Below the pieces are notes generated by a model. That model was given only the letters and a program-made list of their open reading frames with translations, ran no database searches and was not told the DNA's origin. Below, piece by piece: positions 32,096-43,708 of a stretch of 64,000 bases of DNA (the first letter of the stretch is position 1; each line of letters starts with the position of its first letter). The position numbers were made by a program, and so were the translations under genes. Source of the stretch: Apodospora peruviana (Eukaryota > Ascomycota > Sordariomycetes > Sordariales > Lasiosphaeriaceae); contig JAUEDM010000003.1 of NCBI GenBank assembly GCA_033439685.1, positions 154,001-218,000 on the forward strand, written 5' to 3'.

Positions 32096-33757
32096 GAGGA
32101 AGAAGAAACCGGCGTGTTCGTCGTACTTGTCGCCGCCGTGGTCGCCAGCCTCTCGTCGTAGTGCTCCAGCACTCCGGCATCGAGCTCCCGGATCAGGTGC
32201 TCGAGGGCGATAAACGTCCCGCTACGCCCCACCCCGGCGCTGCAGTGCACGATCCTCGGGTTGTGGGGACCCGCGTTCTTCACGCGCGACAGCCGCATGA
32301 GCGTGAAGAAGCTTTCTAGGTCCGCTAGCGCAGGCACGCCAAAGTCGGGCCATTTCTTGTACAAGAAGTGCCAGACGATACGCTCTTCCACAAACTCCTC
32401 CTCCTCCTCCGCCGCCTTCTCATCTCTCCCAATATTGACCGCCGGCCGAGGAGAAGAAGCACCGGACGAGGACGCAGCAAAACTCGTGTGACTAGAGCCC
32501 AGGTGCTGCCCAGGCATCGCGAGCGGTGACTTCATCTTGATATCGAAGTCGGCATCCGTTTCCTCTTCATGCTCAGGGCTAACCGCGACGTTGGCTTGTT
32601 GGCTGCTCCTGTTCAATGCCGGCGGCTGAACGGCCCCACCTGAACCCTGCTGCTGCGTGGTTCTACTGCTGGGAAGCGAGTGCACGCGGATAACCAACTT
32701 CCGTAGCTCAATCGCGTCCCCGGCCGGCGTCTCCTCCATGCCCTCGCACCGTACCGTGGCCCGGAAGCCATCACTGAACTCGTCGCGCTCGTTCACTTCG
32801 AGAGGCGGATCCTCCGGACTGCGGGGAAAGTAGGGAAAACACTTCTCCGCGTGGCCTTCGTGCGTCTCGGTCAGCATGACGATGACCCCGGGGCTCTCCA
32901 GCTGCTCGACAATCATGCGCCACACATGGTCCGTGGACGTCTGCTTGGGCCCTTGCATCGCGATGTAGCGGTCTGCCTCGCGCATGTCGGCGGTGCGGCC
33001 GTCCGACGTCGGGTGCGTCGACGGTACTAGGGTTATGGGTGATGCGTTGATGTAGTCGATGTGGCCCTCGGGAACCTGTAGTTTTACCCGGTTGTTGTGC
33101 CATGGCTGTATGTTTCCGTACCTGTCCAGCTTCTTTAGGTGTGCTCCTTGCGGACGCGCCCACTTGAAGTCTGGCGAGGGGTTATGTGCTCCTTGCATCC
33201 AGCGACTCCTCTCAAGCCAGGTCAGCTCTTGGTACTTGAGCATGATCTCTGTAGATTTTGCGCATATTTTTAGTTTCTCACGGGCTAAAGAATCATCAAA
33301 CCACCCCGGCAGGACGGCGCAGGAAAGAGGCGTAGCACCCACCTTGTTGACTTAGTTCGAGAAAGGTAGGGATCTTGGGCGCCCTTCCTGCCTCTTGCTC
33401 CTGTTGGTGGTCGCCGGTAGCATCTGTCTTGAAAGACATCGGAGAAACGGGCCGGTCGGCGATCGCGCTATCAGGATCCAGGACGGCGGCGGCGGTGGGC
33501 GAGTGGGGAAGCGACGCTGGCGGCGAGTCGCGGGCTCGCTTCCCCGACGAGCGGTGGAAGACTCGGAAGGGACTGAGTTTCTGAACGGGTCGCATCATGG
33601 CGGCGGGGGCAGCGGTGGCGGTAGCGGGCTGGACCTCGCCGGGGGAAGGCGTTGTCGTTCTCGCGGTGGCGTCGGTAGTATTATCGTTCGCAGGAGTAAT
33701 GAGGGTCGGGGGAGCAACGAGATCTTTCTTGCGCCGGAATCGCGGAAAGTGCTCCAT
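31786..33757 (-). CDS. Classical protein tyrosine phosphatase with disordered inserts
   Basis: Two exons (33757-33343 and 33284-31786) join in phase into 637 residues. The PTP domain has every key motif: the pTyr loop KLDRYGNIQPWHNNRVKL near 190-207, DYINAS near 215, the WPDFGVP loop at 450-456, the P-loop VHCSAGVGRSGTF with catalytic Cys486, and the Q-loop QRTTMVQAEIQYLF near 588-601. The enzyme hydrolyses phosphotyrosine; fungal relatives (Pyp1/2, Ptp2/3) inactivate MAP kinases. The N-terminal 138 residues are Ala/Thr/Pro-rich. Two large inserts interrupt the domain: about 343-437 (Ser/Gln-rich then EEEEEFVEE), and 520-574 with ten Gln encoded by a CTG/CAG repeat. The intron junction falls in SQQ-AREKL. 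I give no symbol because several paralogues exist in fungi. Confidence 0.93.
32065..32094. repeat. (CTG)10 microsatellite encoding polyglutamine
   Basis: Ten perfect CTG units on the plus strand read as ten CAG codons in the tyrosine phosphatase on the minus strand. Trinucleotide repeats of this kind are length-unstable, and this one lies in a disordered insert, where length change would be tolerated. Confidence 0.9.
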
Positions 33758-34338
33758 GGCGGGAACGGCGGGGAGTTGTAAGGTCAGGTAGTGCAGACGG
33801 GATGTCTGTGCGATTAGAGTACGTGAATGCCGGCAGTAGTAGCAGACTAGCAGGCGGACGAGAGAAAGAGAGTTCGCCGAACAGTTGTCTGATACAAGGT
33901 CCGTCTCGGAAAGGCTGTTCTGGTTGAATCCCGTCGGGCGGGCGAGGGGAACGGTTTCTTGTGATGTAGCCCGAGGTGCCTAGCCGGAAATCTAGAAGCA
34001 GCCAGCCGGTTCACCACGACGGGAATTATGCAAGGGAAGCCACAGATTCCCGGTTGTGCGCGAAGATAGCCAATCGGTGGTTTGGGTAGAAGGCAGGTTG
34101 GCAAGCACCTTGATAATAAATTTGTTTGCAAAAAGAAAGTTGCGGAATACAAGACAGGCAGACAACGTGGAAATGGATAGGAGGAGGTTTGTTCACTTTA
34201 GGCATAGTGGGAGTGGTAGGCATGCGCCGGCGCGAGCTGCTGGAGCCGAGAACACCTCAGACGCCCACGCTGGACACCCACTACGGAGGTGACGCCAAGC
34301 GACGAGCCTGCCCCTGTCCCCGTCACCCGTCACGCAGG
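33758..34338. promoter_or_regulatory. Tyrosine phosphatase promoter region
   Basis: Upstream DNA of the phosphatase gene up to the left end of the TIR element. No other gene is seen. Confidence 0.45.
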
Positions 34339-35270
34339 GGGTGTTTGGTTGCAGCTTATTCTTGATGAGCTAAGTCCCCAGATTTTAATCCCCAGTTTCA
34401 AGGCTCCCCACTTCACTTTTATACCAATTTACAGCCAAAATCGCAATAAAGTAAGGCTTATCACCTAACTAAATAGGTTTTCGGATAAGGTTGCCATTTG
34501 AAATTGAATAAAGTTATTCCTAAAAATGTTACTGTATCATCATCATACGCATTGCTTAATTAAAGCTATTTCTAAGTACGCTACTACGTTACTGGATTAA
34601 GGGGATGTTAGCGCAGTTGTAGTAGGTTATGTGCGATCGCCGTTATACTAACAAGACTTTGTCTTTGCAATAGAACTTTTTCCTTTTATTTATAGTACAT
34701 AGTTTGTTATACAGCTCTTGTATCTAAATTGAATCATTTACCTACACTTGTTGTTACAGTGTATAGTTCACTATATTCTTGTTTTATTATTTTCCCCTAC
34801 AGCTTCTGTACAGTTGTCGCTTCCGCATTCTTCTGCTGTATAGGCTGCAGGTTATACTATAACTTGCACACCTTCTATAGAGCTAAAGGTAGCCCTGTAA
34901 AAGTAGTTCAGCTTAACAACTTATCACTACTACTATTATACAATTGGATTACAATCGAAGTTTATTATACTAAGTTTTGTCAACTTCTTTTTGCTGGTAA
35001 ATTACGTATGAGAAAAAGCATAGCAGCCTAATCTTCGCTCAAAATAAATAAGAAATATCGATGTCATTTAAAAGGCTAGCCTTTTAGAGCAGTCTCAATT
35101 TAAAAGGATCCTGATCAACACGAAGTTTACAAGGGAGGTAAAACTAAGCAAGCCACATAGTCAAATTTAGTGTGATCTAAGCTGCTTTTGGCCTCCGAGA
35201 CTCGACTCATAGTATTCACCGCGCTCATAAGTCCATTTTGCAAAGACTCGCGAGCTGCAACCAAACACCC
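34339..35270. mobile_element. AT-rich degenerate DNA transposon with terminal inverted repeats
   Basis: Identical 18-base inverted repeats, GGGTGTTTGGTTGCAGCT at 34339-34356 and its reverse complement at 35253-35270, bound a 932-base segment. The interior (about 34380-35060) is strikingly AT-rich, full of TpA and stop codons and has no open frame of note, unlike its GC-richer flanks. This is the look of a cut-and-paste element decayed by repeat-induced point mutation (RIP). Target duplication is not clear: GCAGG on the left and GCAAG on the right match at four of five positions. The TIR start GGGTGTTTGG resembles those of hAT or PIF-type elements, but I cannot assign a superfamily without a transposase. 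Confidence 0.7.
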
Positions 35271-36163
35271 GCAAGCTGCAGCGACAGTGCACACCTGCAG
35301 ACTGCAGCAGCTCCCCCGCCGGCAAGGCCCCCAACCTGGAATCAAAGTCCCCAAAACATTCAGGGACATTGGCGGGGACTACTGAATATTAGGAGCTCCG
35401 GTCTAGTTCTAACACTACCGAAAGTATGGGTACGTAACACCTTACCTGCCGGCTCTTAACCGCTTCGGCAAGTACAGTATGAAGAACTGCTCGCGTGCCT
35501 CAGGAGCGGGAGATCATGGGAGCGACTCGGAATTGGAGGGTTTACCGGGCAAAGGTCTGCAGCCCCCCGCGAGCCGCCCAGTCACCAACAATCATGGATG
35601 CAACAGTGCGCTTGCGAATGCGCTTGCGATCTTCTGTTTGGACGGATTAAGCTCTGTCAAGGTTTGTGGCGGCCAGCGATGGCGGCCTATGGCGTGGCCC
35701 CTCGATACGATGGGCTGATGGCCGCCTGTGTCGCACATGTTGCCCGGCTTGCATTGCAGGACAATTCCTGGCGACGAGGGCCAGCAGCCGTTGGCCGAGG
35801 TCAACTGTTGTGTTTGGGGTTCAGGTGAGGCGAGTCGCCTGCAATGGAATCCAAAAATATCCGCCGCCGCCCTGCATCCCCGCTGTTTGGGCAACCCCTG
35901 ATTCCCGATTTCTCATCGACCATATAAACACGTGTACGTCTACGTAGATGTATATCAAATCCAGAGATATTGTGAGATGGGATACAAATTACACAATACA
36001 CTGCCACCCATATCCATGGATACACGGGCTATAACACAAACAAGACGCACCGTTCCGCCTACCCACCCACCCACCCATACCCGCCAGACTGGTACCAGAT
36101 TATTCCATATCAATACAATGAATATAAATAAACATAACCTCTCGCCACCATTTGGCTCGGGTT
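35271..36163. other. Intergenic region right of the TIR element
   Basis: GC-richer DNA with several CTGCAG and GCTGCAG repeats just outside the right TIR. The right end holds the fmp25 3' UTR. A run of ACCC units lies near 36060. No gene is seen. Confidence 0.45.
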
Positions 36164-37975
36164 TCACGCCGGCGCGCAGTAGACCGCCGTGGCATGTCGT
36201 CCGCATTCGATGCGCTGCTCCACCGTGGCCTTCCTACCGTCGCCAAGACGGACCGTCCTTTTCGGCATAATCTGTAACCGCTGCGATCCTTTCGTCTTCA
36301 GTTCGGTTCCGCCCCGGCCACCGTCGAGCGGTGGGACGTACACGGGCATGTTGGCGTTGATCCGCTTCCCCGTGCCCAACTGATACGACTCGTTGCCTCC
36401 CCACATCATGGCGTCGGCGCCAAAACTGGAGTCACTCCCAGAAAAGGGACTTCGTAGCCAGCTCATCCACCCTCCTTCTGTTGTTTTGTTGTCCATTACA
36501 GCGCATGCGTGCGTGCTGCCGACAGAGATACCAGCCAGCCGAATAGGCGTGGCGCTGTTCGTAGCCTCATCAAACTCGGAGAGGCTTGATAGAGTGTTGA
36601 TCTTGGTAGGCTGGTTTGATATGTGCGTCCACTTGCCATTGCCCAAGCTGCCGAATATGCCTCCACCGCATGCCCACGTGTCAGCCACGACAGTGTTCTT
36701 ATTATTAGCTGGAACCAAGGCCTTGGTATATCCTAAGTTCGGGGCCTGGGTGGCGTCGACTGTAAAGTAGCTGTTCACTCCACCGGCAGCAATGGAGGTG
36801 ACCTTTGGCACAAGATTGGTCCCCGCGTAAAGCTTGTGGACGGGGACTTGCAGGGGCTGGTCAACGTATGGTTTCTCGGGGTTAAACTGGAAACCTAACT
36901 GGCCACGGGAATTTTCGCCGAAGGAGTACAGATTGCCCTGATCATCCAGAGTAAGAGAGTGGAAGTTTCCAGCGGCAATAGCTTTGATATTGCAGTCGCC
37001 GAGGCCCTTGACTTCGTGTGGTTGGTCGTACGGGCCCTCTGGTCGGTGGTCCCAAGTCAAATCGGGTATCCCAAGCTGACCCTTCTCGGGAAAGTCCATG
37101 GAGCTCGCGGCTGCTGAAAATACACGGCCCTTGGACGTCAGAAAGAGACAGTGATCCAGACCGCTGCGGACGTCGACAATCTTCTCGCCCCACTTCAGAT
37201 CCTTGGGTTGTAGAGTACGATAGTTTCCAGCTGATGACGATGGTGCGGAAGACCAGAATGGGATCCAAGACAAGCTGCCCTTCTGCTGGTCCGGAGCTTG
37301 ACGTGACGACATCATCCGGGCTTGATCTGAAGCAGAGACTGGGAGGGAATACACCGATCCATTGGATGCAAGAGCAATGATGCGATCCCGAGAAAGGGCA
37401 ATTTTGGCAATATCCTTCCCCTTCAGTGTGACCACGGGTTTGCTATCACCATCACTCTGGGAGAAGGCAGCACCCCACTGCACCAGGTCGCCATTTTCCG
37501 TGACAGCAGCGCCGAAGTCGCGGTCGAGTTTCAGGTCGCGCAGGATCTGGCCGTCAAAAAATGAGATGCGCCTCGGGGCCTTAACCACGGCCTCGTCTAA
37601 ATCAGGGGCGACCACCTTGCCGGCATTCGAACCCCATGCATAAACGCCGGGATGCTCCGAGCTCACCAAATCCCGGTTCAGCTCCTTTGAAGTCGGTGTC
37701 TTGGGCGTCTTCCGTGTCTTCGGCTTCTCAATCACAGTCTCGACAGGGACTTGCTCAGCTTGCGGGAACAGCTTGCTAGACACGAGCGGATAAGCCCAGA
37801 CGGCGCCACCCGACAGGGCGAAAACAGCGAGTAGTCCGCCGATGCGAGGACGGGAGCGCGGTGCCTCGTCGTGGGAGCTGCTCGAATGACGCGCCCATTG
37901 CGAAGTGGCTGCCCTACGGATCCGGGCTGGGTGTGTCTGCCGAAGAGCAGCTCTGGCGATCAAAGGAGATGCCAT
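36164..37975 (-). CDS. fmp25: Fmp25-like mitochondrial RCC1-repeat protein
   Basis: A single exon encodes 603 residues. The N-terminus is a mitochondrial presequence rich in Arg, Ala and Ser (MASPLIARAALRQTHPARIR), followed by one membrane span at about 45-67 (IGGLLAVFALSGGAVWAYPL). The rest is an RCC1-type beta propeller, seen from its repeats PGVYAWGSNAGKV, GDCNIKAIAAGNFHSLTLDD, LYSFGENSRGQLGF, and MMWGGNESYQLGTGKR. In yeast Fmp25 is a mitochondrial inner-membrane RCC1 protein needed for assembly of respiratory complex III. Domain order, targeting and size (yeast protein about 580 residues) agree. It is head-to-head with cog3, 499 bases apart. Assignment within RCC1 proteins rests on the presequence plus single-span arrangement. 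Confidence 0.88.
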   Translation of the reverse strand: MASPLIARAALRQTHPARIRRAATSQWARHSSSSHDEAPRSRPRIGGLLAVFALSGGAVWAYPLVSSKLFPQAEQVPVETVIEKPKTRKTPKTPTSKELNRDLVSSEHPGVYAWGSNAGKVVAPDLDEAVVKAPRRISFFDGQILRDLKLDRDFGAAVTENGDLVQWGAAFSQSDGDSKPVVTLKGKDIAKIALSRDRIIALASNGSVYSLPVSASDQARMMSSRQAPDQQKGSLSWIPFWSSAPSSSAGNYRTLQPKDLKWGEKIVDVRSGLDHCLFLTSKGRVFSAAASSMDFPEKGQLGIPDLTWDHRPEGPYDQPHEVKGLGDCNIKAIAAGNFHSLTLDDQGNLYSFGENSRGQLGFQFNPEKPYVDQPLQVPVHKLYAGTNLVPKVTSIAAGGVNSYFTVDATQAPNLGYTKALVPANNKNTVVADTWACGGGIFGSLGNGKWTHISNQPTKINTLSSLSEFDEATNSATPIRLAGISVGSTHACAVMDNKTTEGGWMSWLRSPFSGSDSSFGADAMMWGGNESYQLGTGKRINANMPVYVPPLDGGRGGTELKTKGSQRLQIMPKRTVRLGDGRKATVEQRIECGRHATAVYCAPA

Positions 37976-38474
37976 GCTTGCTTCTCTGCAATGTGGGCAC
38001 TCACAATTTGGGTTTGGGCGTGATTCTTTAGCTGGACAATTGCTAGTCGAGAGATGGTCCCTTCATTGTTTGCGGAGGAGGCTTTCGGATGGATACCTAT
38101 GGATCGGCGTCCGGGTTATCCGTCGTCTCTGTATTCCGGAAAGGCTCACGGCGGGAGCGATAAGATGGTGACGGAAGAAGCTCCAGGCTTAACATGCCCT
38201 TGACGGTGTGGAGGTGCCGCCAATGGCAAATTTCTCGGGTTATTCCGTACGTTACGCAAATGACACTCAACCAAGCCATCCCAGGGTCTCGGTCTGTGCC
38301 GCCCGCCGCCAAGCCCACTGTATTCATCCTGTACAATACATACCTCAACGGCGGGGACACCCTAACGGCCACGTTTTCCGGCGTGTCCAGGTACGGATAC
38401 CGCCCAATCTCATCATTTTCTCCGACATCCAGGGCGGCCAGTTCGGGTCATTGAACCCGCCAACGTCCACTGCT
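37976..38474. promoter_or_regulatory. Bidirectional promoter, fmp25 and cog3
   Basis: A 499-base gap between two divergent start codons must carry both promoters. A plus-strand frame open from 38208 runs into the cog3 region, but in another frame from cog3, so I treat it as chance. Confidence 0.5.
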
Positions 38475-41120
38475 ATGTACGAGGATTCCTGGTACAGCTT
38501 TGTGCCTGAAATTCAGCAGCGGCGAGGGCCTTCGGCGGTTTCCAGTACGCAAGCCGCAGGGCCGGGCCATCGGCGCAAGGAATCGCTGCTCCAGCAGCCC
38601 AATGTACGAAGCATCGTCACACTTCCCCGACTTGCTCAGACGCCCTTTGCTGACGTTTGATACTTGACTACCGACAGTGCGCCGGAGACCATGCCGACGC
38701 AGCAAACCCTTTGCCCGCACTGTTCGAGGACCGCGAGGACACGAACGCACCACCGCAGGCCTTGGTCATCCAGAGGGCCAAGTCGTACTCGGACTTTTGT
38801 GACATCGTAACCCCGAGGCTCGTCAGTCAGTCCTCGAAGAAATTGAGGAAGCAAAGAAGGAGACAAAATCACAGTACACAATGGGAAGCGTTGGCGCTTT
38901 CTATCCCCGAGACCGGCCTGGTGGAGGCAGTGGAGGATGGGTTACAGCCGGATGTCTTGAAGGAGGAGCTCCTGAAAGCGAGCCAGCAGGAGTATCTGTA
39001 TGCTCAGCCCAGATGTTGACATGTTCTATCTCCTTTTGCTGACTTTTGTGCCAGCCTCTATCATGACCAGCTTGAGATGACAGAAAGACATCTTGGGACC
39101 CTCGTCGACGATGCGAACAGCGCGCTGAGGATGCTTGAGTCTCTATGCCAGTCGTTCCGGGCAGTTGAGGACCAGACTACTTCCTTCCAGTCACAGTGCG
39201 ACGACCTGCTGACGGAGCAGAAGCGCTTGGAGGAGCTTGCTGATGAGATCGGCACTGACCTCTACTACTACGGCTACCTTGACAACGTTATCAGGCGACT
39301 CAACGCCCCCGGTGCAGGTCGACTCGTTGACGACGAAGTATTTGGGGAGGTGCTGGCCAATTTGGACTCGTGCATTGCTTTCATGACCAAGAATGTCTGT
39401 ATTGCTTTCGTCGAGCTTTCGCTTCGAACAGAGCGGAATTTGCTAATATCATTTAGAATCTTTATCGAGACGCCGAGTCCTATCTCACGCGATATCAGTC
39501 ACTCCTGACGAAAGCACTACATCTTTTAGAAGTTGGTTTCACAAACCGGCTAGAAAAGGTGTCTAGCGAGATATCCCGGCAGATTGCGGCAACTCAATCC
39601 GAGTCGGCTCGCCATGCCCTTGCTTATGGCCGCTTCGAAGAGATCCTCATGGATTCATATTCGCTGATTCCCAATATCCAAATAGTGATAATGAGCGCGT
39701 ATGACCAGTACGGCCAGCCCAAGGCTGGGCTGAACTCGGACATCTACACAAACACGGCGAACAATCTGTTCCACGCCTTCCTAGATATTCGAGACCGTGA
39801 TCTCAAGCCTATTGTCCAGCACGAGCTTGACGCTTTCAAGCAAGACTTGAAGGATACATCGCTAGAAACAGCTCTCAGGAACTTTGTCAAGCAATGCTTT
39901 GAGCGATCCTACATCGAGGCCGCCCTTTTCCGAAAAATATTCTCGATAGAACCGCATTATTCGCCAGAGGCGAGGTCTGCATTTGCGGCCTTGAAATCAC
40001 ACCAACGGTCGCTGGTCACCGGGACGAATATCGCGCCCATCGCCACAAACCTCCAGTCAACGTTACAAGCAAGAGATCTGGGAACGGTATGCCATGTTAT
40101 TGGATGGATCACCAGCGAATATCTCCTTGTTGACTATGACGAAGACGAAAGCCCATTTGCAGCGCACTGTCGGGAACTGGCTTCAAGAATCCTGGCGGAG
40201 CACCTGTGGACGTTTACAGACGCCTTCTTCGAGGCAGAGATTGCCAGGTCAATATCCAGAGCTGTTGTTAAACCGGAGGAGCTCAAGATTGGACCAATGG
40301 TTGGTGGTAACGCAACCTCGAATGCTTTCCCACCTGTGAAGCGTGCGGTCGAACTCCTCGGCATGTTTGACCAGTCCATGCCTAAAGAGCGATGTGTAAG
40401 TACTTGATTCAGTTATTTCATCCCTGCAGAGTATAATCTGACATTCCTCTCCCCCTCCAGCAACGCAACAGTCCGGTTGTCTTCAAAATCGTGAAAGAGT
40501 CGATGGCAGCCTTGCACCGCGCAGATACGCGTATCAGGTCCAGCAAGAATGGCACAGACTCGGATCTCTTCATGATCAAGAACCTCCTTATTCTTAAGAA
40601 CGAGCTACTGTCGCTCGAGATCGGCGATATACGAAGCAGCCAGGTGGCTGGGATGGGTCTGCAACATTTTGGACAGATCTGGGACACGATCAGCAGCAGC
40701 AGCCCGCTGAACCTGGTTGGCAGCATACTTACCAGCTTCACCTCCTATATCCCCGGCTCGTCTCTGTGGTCGCGCAGCGGTACGCCGACGCCGCGAGCGG
40801 CGACGCCGAGTGCGCAGATCGACAACACTCAACATGACGCTGGCGAACAGCTCGACGGACTGCTTCGCCAGAGTATATACGCGTTCACGCGGCGCTGGGC
40901 AACGACTATCAACGAGGCGAGAAACCCCCAGAGCAACAAACTCGGGGAGAAGAACCTGGCAAAGATAGAGAGGGAGTTGGACGAGATGCTGGAGAGGGTG
41001 TTTACGACGCAGCCGGAAGTGGTGGCGAAGCTGAAAGAGGCTATCCAGATTGAGGCACAGGCACAAAGTGAGGCGGCTAGAGAGAGCCAGAAAGGCGGAA
41101 GTCGAATTACGAGAGTCTAG
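38475..41120 (+). CDS. cog3: Conserved oligomeric Golgi complex subunit 3 (Cog3/Sec34)
   Basis: Five exons (38475-38603, 38678-38997, 39055-39394, 39457-40395, 40461-41120) join in phase into 795 residues. The conserved Sec34 domain lies at about 135-280, with a coiled coil (YHDQLEMTERHLGTLVDDAN; DLLTEQKRLEELADEIGTDL) and the hallmark YYGYLDNVIRRLNAP. The remaining two thirds are the helical rod typical of COG subunits (ALAYGRFEEILMDSYSLIP; NTANNLFHAFLDIRDRDLKP). COG is a CATCHR tether for retrograde vesicles within the Golgi; Cog3 is in its essential lobe A. Asn-Pro-Leu at the exon 1-2 junction and LLYHDQ at exon 2-3 support the splicing. Intron 3 has a GTCTGT donor. The length matches fungal Cog3. 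Confidence 0.93.
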
Positions 41121-42265
41121 CGGCGACAGGTTCATGGAAATCGATCAACCGGCCACGAGTCGTTCTCGCCTATCGCTCCTGGGCCCGGACTTGTTTGTGT
41201 GGAGTGGTTCGTTGGCTACAATTCGTCCTAGTTGCTGCATGTATTGACATGCATGTCTCAAAGCCTCTCGGCGACTGTTTTGCTCGAGGTATGAGGGGGC
41301 TAGATAGTCGCCGAACTGCTGAAGGTCGTTGGGCTTGGACTATATATCATATGCTCGGCGACTCCTGTGACGATCATATCTGAACTCGGATGCTATGGCG
41401 TTTCAGTCATACTCACCAATATGTAGGATAGGTCTCCGAGCGGTGGCCGGATTCCTCACGTCCCGACCCCCCGGGCTCCGAACAGGACCCCGCCTATTCC
41501 CGATATGGGCCGGGAATGGCGGGGTCTCTTCCCCGGGGTCGATATCCGTGTCCGTAAAGCGCAGTACGGTGATACTTTGGTTGATATAGAGGGGTTTCCG
41601 GTCACATTTGAAAGGAAGAGAATAATGCCCTGAGGATCAAAGAGGGGTACCTAAACAAATCTAGAGGCACAAATGTAGACCGCAAGAGATCACGCAAATA
41701 GCTGTGGATTCGGCTGTCCTTTTACAGTAGCTAATGCTGTTGATGATATTGTCCCTTTCACCAGTTCATTTTCAAGGTGGGTTATACATTTTGTAATACC
41801 TAAAAGCACGCAATGAAGCACGCAAAGCTCAAGACCGGATATCCCGACGGGCTGGGGAGATCCACCGTGTCCATCCCATGTACCCCTGGCATGCACATTG
41901 CACAATCGGGGACCATTCAGGCATTGTTGATTGCCAAAGATTGGATTTCTCCATAACAGATAATAAAAAGCAGCCCGCCGCCACCGCCCGCACGTTCGTC
42001 TCAATTCATTGTTCAAGCTGCCGATATCGGGTTATTCGCCTTGCCCTCATACAACTCAACCTTGCTACCACCCGTTCACTTGCAGAAATCTTGAGTTGCA
42101 GAGATCACCAATTCATGATTGAGAGACCAGAATATACCTATTCGAGTCTGAATCCCAACCGGAAATCTCCTCCGATCTAATTCTCGACAGCGAGTGAGCG
42201 GGGGCGGGGCAGACAACAGCAGCAGCAACACGATAGCAACAGACGAAAGAAACAGATTAACAAAG
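41121..42265. other. Region between cog3 and the carrier gene
   Basis: Holds the cog3 3' UTR and the carrier promoter. A GC-rich imperfect palindrome lies at 41464-41541. No gene is seen. Confidence 0.5.
41464..41541. repeat. GC-rich imperfect palindrome
   Basis: Two nested inverted repeats face each other. The inner arms are GACCCCGCCTATTCCCG (41486-41502) and CGGGAATGGCGGGGTC, which pair with one bulged base. The outer arms are CGACCCCCCGGG and CCCCGGGGTCG. The whole could form a long hairpin. No function is known to me. Confidence 0.7.
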
Positions 42266-43349
42266 ATGGCCGAATCTGCTGCTGATGTCGAAGTCCACAG
42301 CGGCGGTGCGCTGCAGACGGCCAAGGATTTGTTTTCAGGCGCGGCCGGCGGTGTCGCGCAAGTCTTGATCGGTGAGTCTTGCTCAAGTTGCCTACCTTAC
42401 CTGACCTTGCTTGCCTAGGTAGGTACCTCAACCCAGGCAAGAAATCGGACGAACAGCAACAAACTTTAAAAGAACAAATCTCTAACATCTGCCCTCCATT
42501 GTACAAGGCCAACCCTTCGACATCGTCAAAGTCCGCCTTCAAACCTCAACCGCCTATCCCTCCGCTGCTTCCACCGCCGCCTCGATCTGGAAGAACGAAG
42601 GTCCCTTGGCCTTCTACAAAGGCACCCTCACCCCGCTCCTAGGCATCGGCGCCTGCGTATCAATCCAGTTCGGCGCCTTCCACTCGGCGCGCCGCTTCCT
42701 CGAGCAACGGCGCGTCGAATCCGCCTCCCACACGACCTCTCCATTCATCCCGGGCGTCCACAACCTCGGCTACGGCGAGTACTACGCCGCCGGCGCCTTC
42801 GCCGGCGTCGCCAACAGCGTCATCTCCGGTCCCATCGAGCACGTGCGCATCCGCCTGCAGACGCAGCCGCACTCGGCCTCGGCGCGGCTCTACTCCGGTC
42901 CTCTCGACTGCGTGCGCAAGCTCTCCCGTCAAGGCGGCGGCGTACTGCCCGGCCTGTACCGCGGCGAGGCGGTCACGGTGTTGCGCGAGGCGCAGGCTTA
43001 CGGGGTTTGGTTTCTGGCCTTCGAGTGGCTCATGAACGCCGATGCGGCGAGGAACAAGATCGCTCGCAAAGAGATCCCGCCCTACAAGGTTGCGCTGTAC
43101 GGTGGGCTGGCGGGCGAGGCGCTGTGGTTGTCCAGCTACCCGTTCGATGTCGTCAAGAGCAAGATGCAGACCGATGGGTTTGGGTCGCAGCAGCGGTACA
43201 AGACCATGAGGGACTGCTTCGCGCAGACGTGGCGCGCCGAGGGCGCAAGGGGCTTCTGGAAGGGCATCGGCCCGACGCTGCTGAGGGCTATGCCTGTGAG
43301 CGCGGGGACTTTTGCTGTCGTCGAGATGACTATGCGAGCGATCAACTAA
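42266..43349 (+). CDS. ymc1: Mitochondrial carrier, Ymc1/Ymc2-like
   Basis: Two exons (42266-42371 and 42508-43349; GTGAGT donor, TACAAG acceptor) join in phase into 315 residues. The three tandem carrier repeats are present, each with a PX[DE]XX[KR] signature: QPFDIVKVRLQT, GPIEHVRIRLQTQ and YPFDVVKSKMQTD, with six expected membrane helices. The first (GQPFDIVKVRLQTS) and second (GPIEHVRIRLQTQ) closely resemble yeast Ymc1/Ymc2, inner-membrane carriers linked to amino acid (glycine, glutamate) transport. Carnitine (Crc1) and ornithine (Ort1) carriers have different contact signatures, so they fit less well. The first exon holds an acidic N-terminal tail and the start of helix 1 (FSGAAGGVAQVLI). 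Family is certain; substrate is inferred. Confidence 0.88.
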
Positions 43350-43708
43350 CTGATCAATGTTAATTTGACAACCGGTGAAGAAAAAGTCGTTACATAGATA
43401 CCCCCCCTCTCTCTTCTAATAGAGGAGAGAGAAGTCCAATTGCTTAACGCATAGAACGGGTCGGGCGTTTTTCCATTTTGGGAGCCTTGGGGAAAGGGGC
43501 TCTTCAACTGCCTCTTGCATTTCAACAGCCATTAATGAAGGAAAGAACCTCTCGAAAAACAGGCGGGAGGTATGTATATAACATGTGTGGTGCGATGCCT
43601 GCACATAAGCCTGGCCAAATTTTGATTTTTTATATGCTTTATATTTTCTTCGAAAGTATCCCCAAAATCACACATATTGGATCCATCCAGCCCACCCGCG
43701 CAGGAAAA
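43350..43708. other. Convergent 3' region, carrier and RINT-1 gene
   Basis: A 359-base gap between two stop codons. It holds both 3' UTRs; no other feature is seen. Confidence 0.5.
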
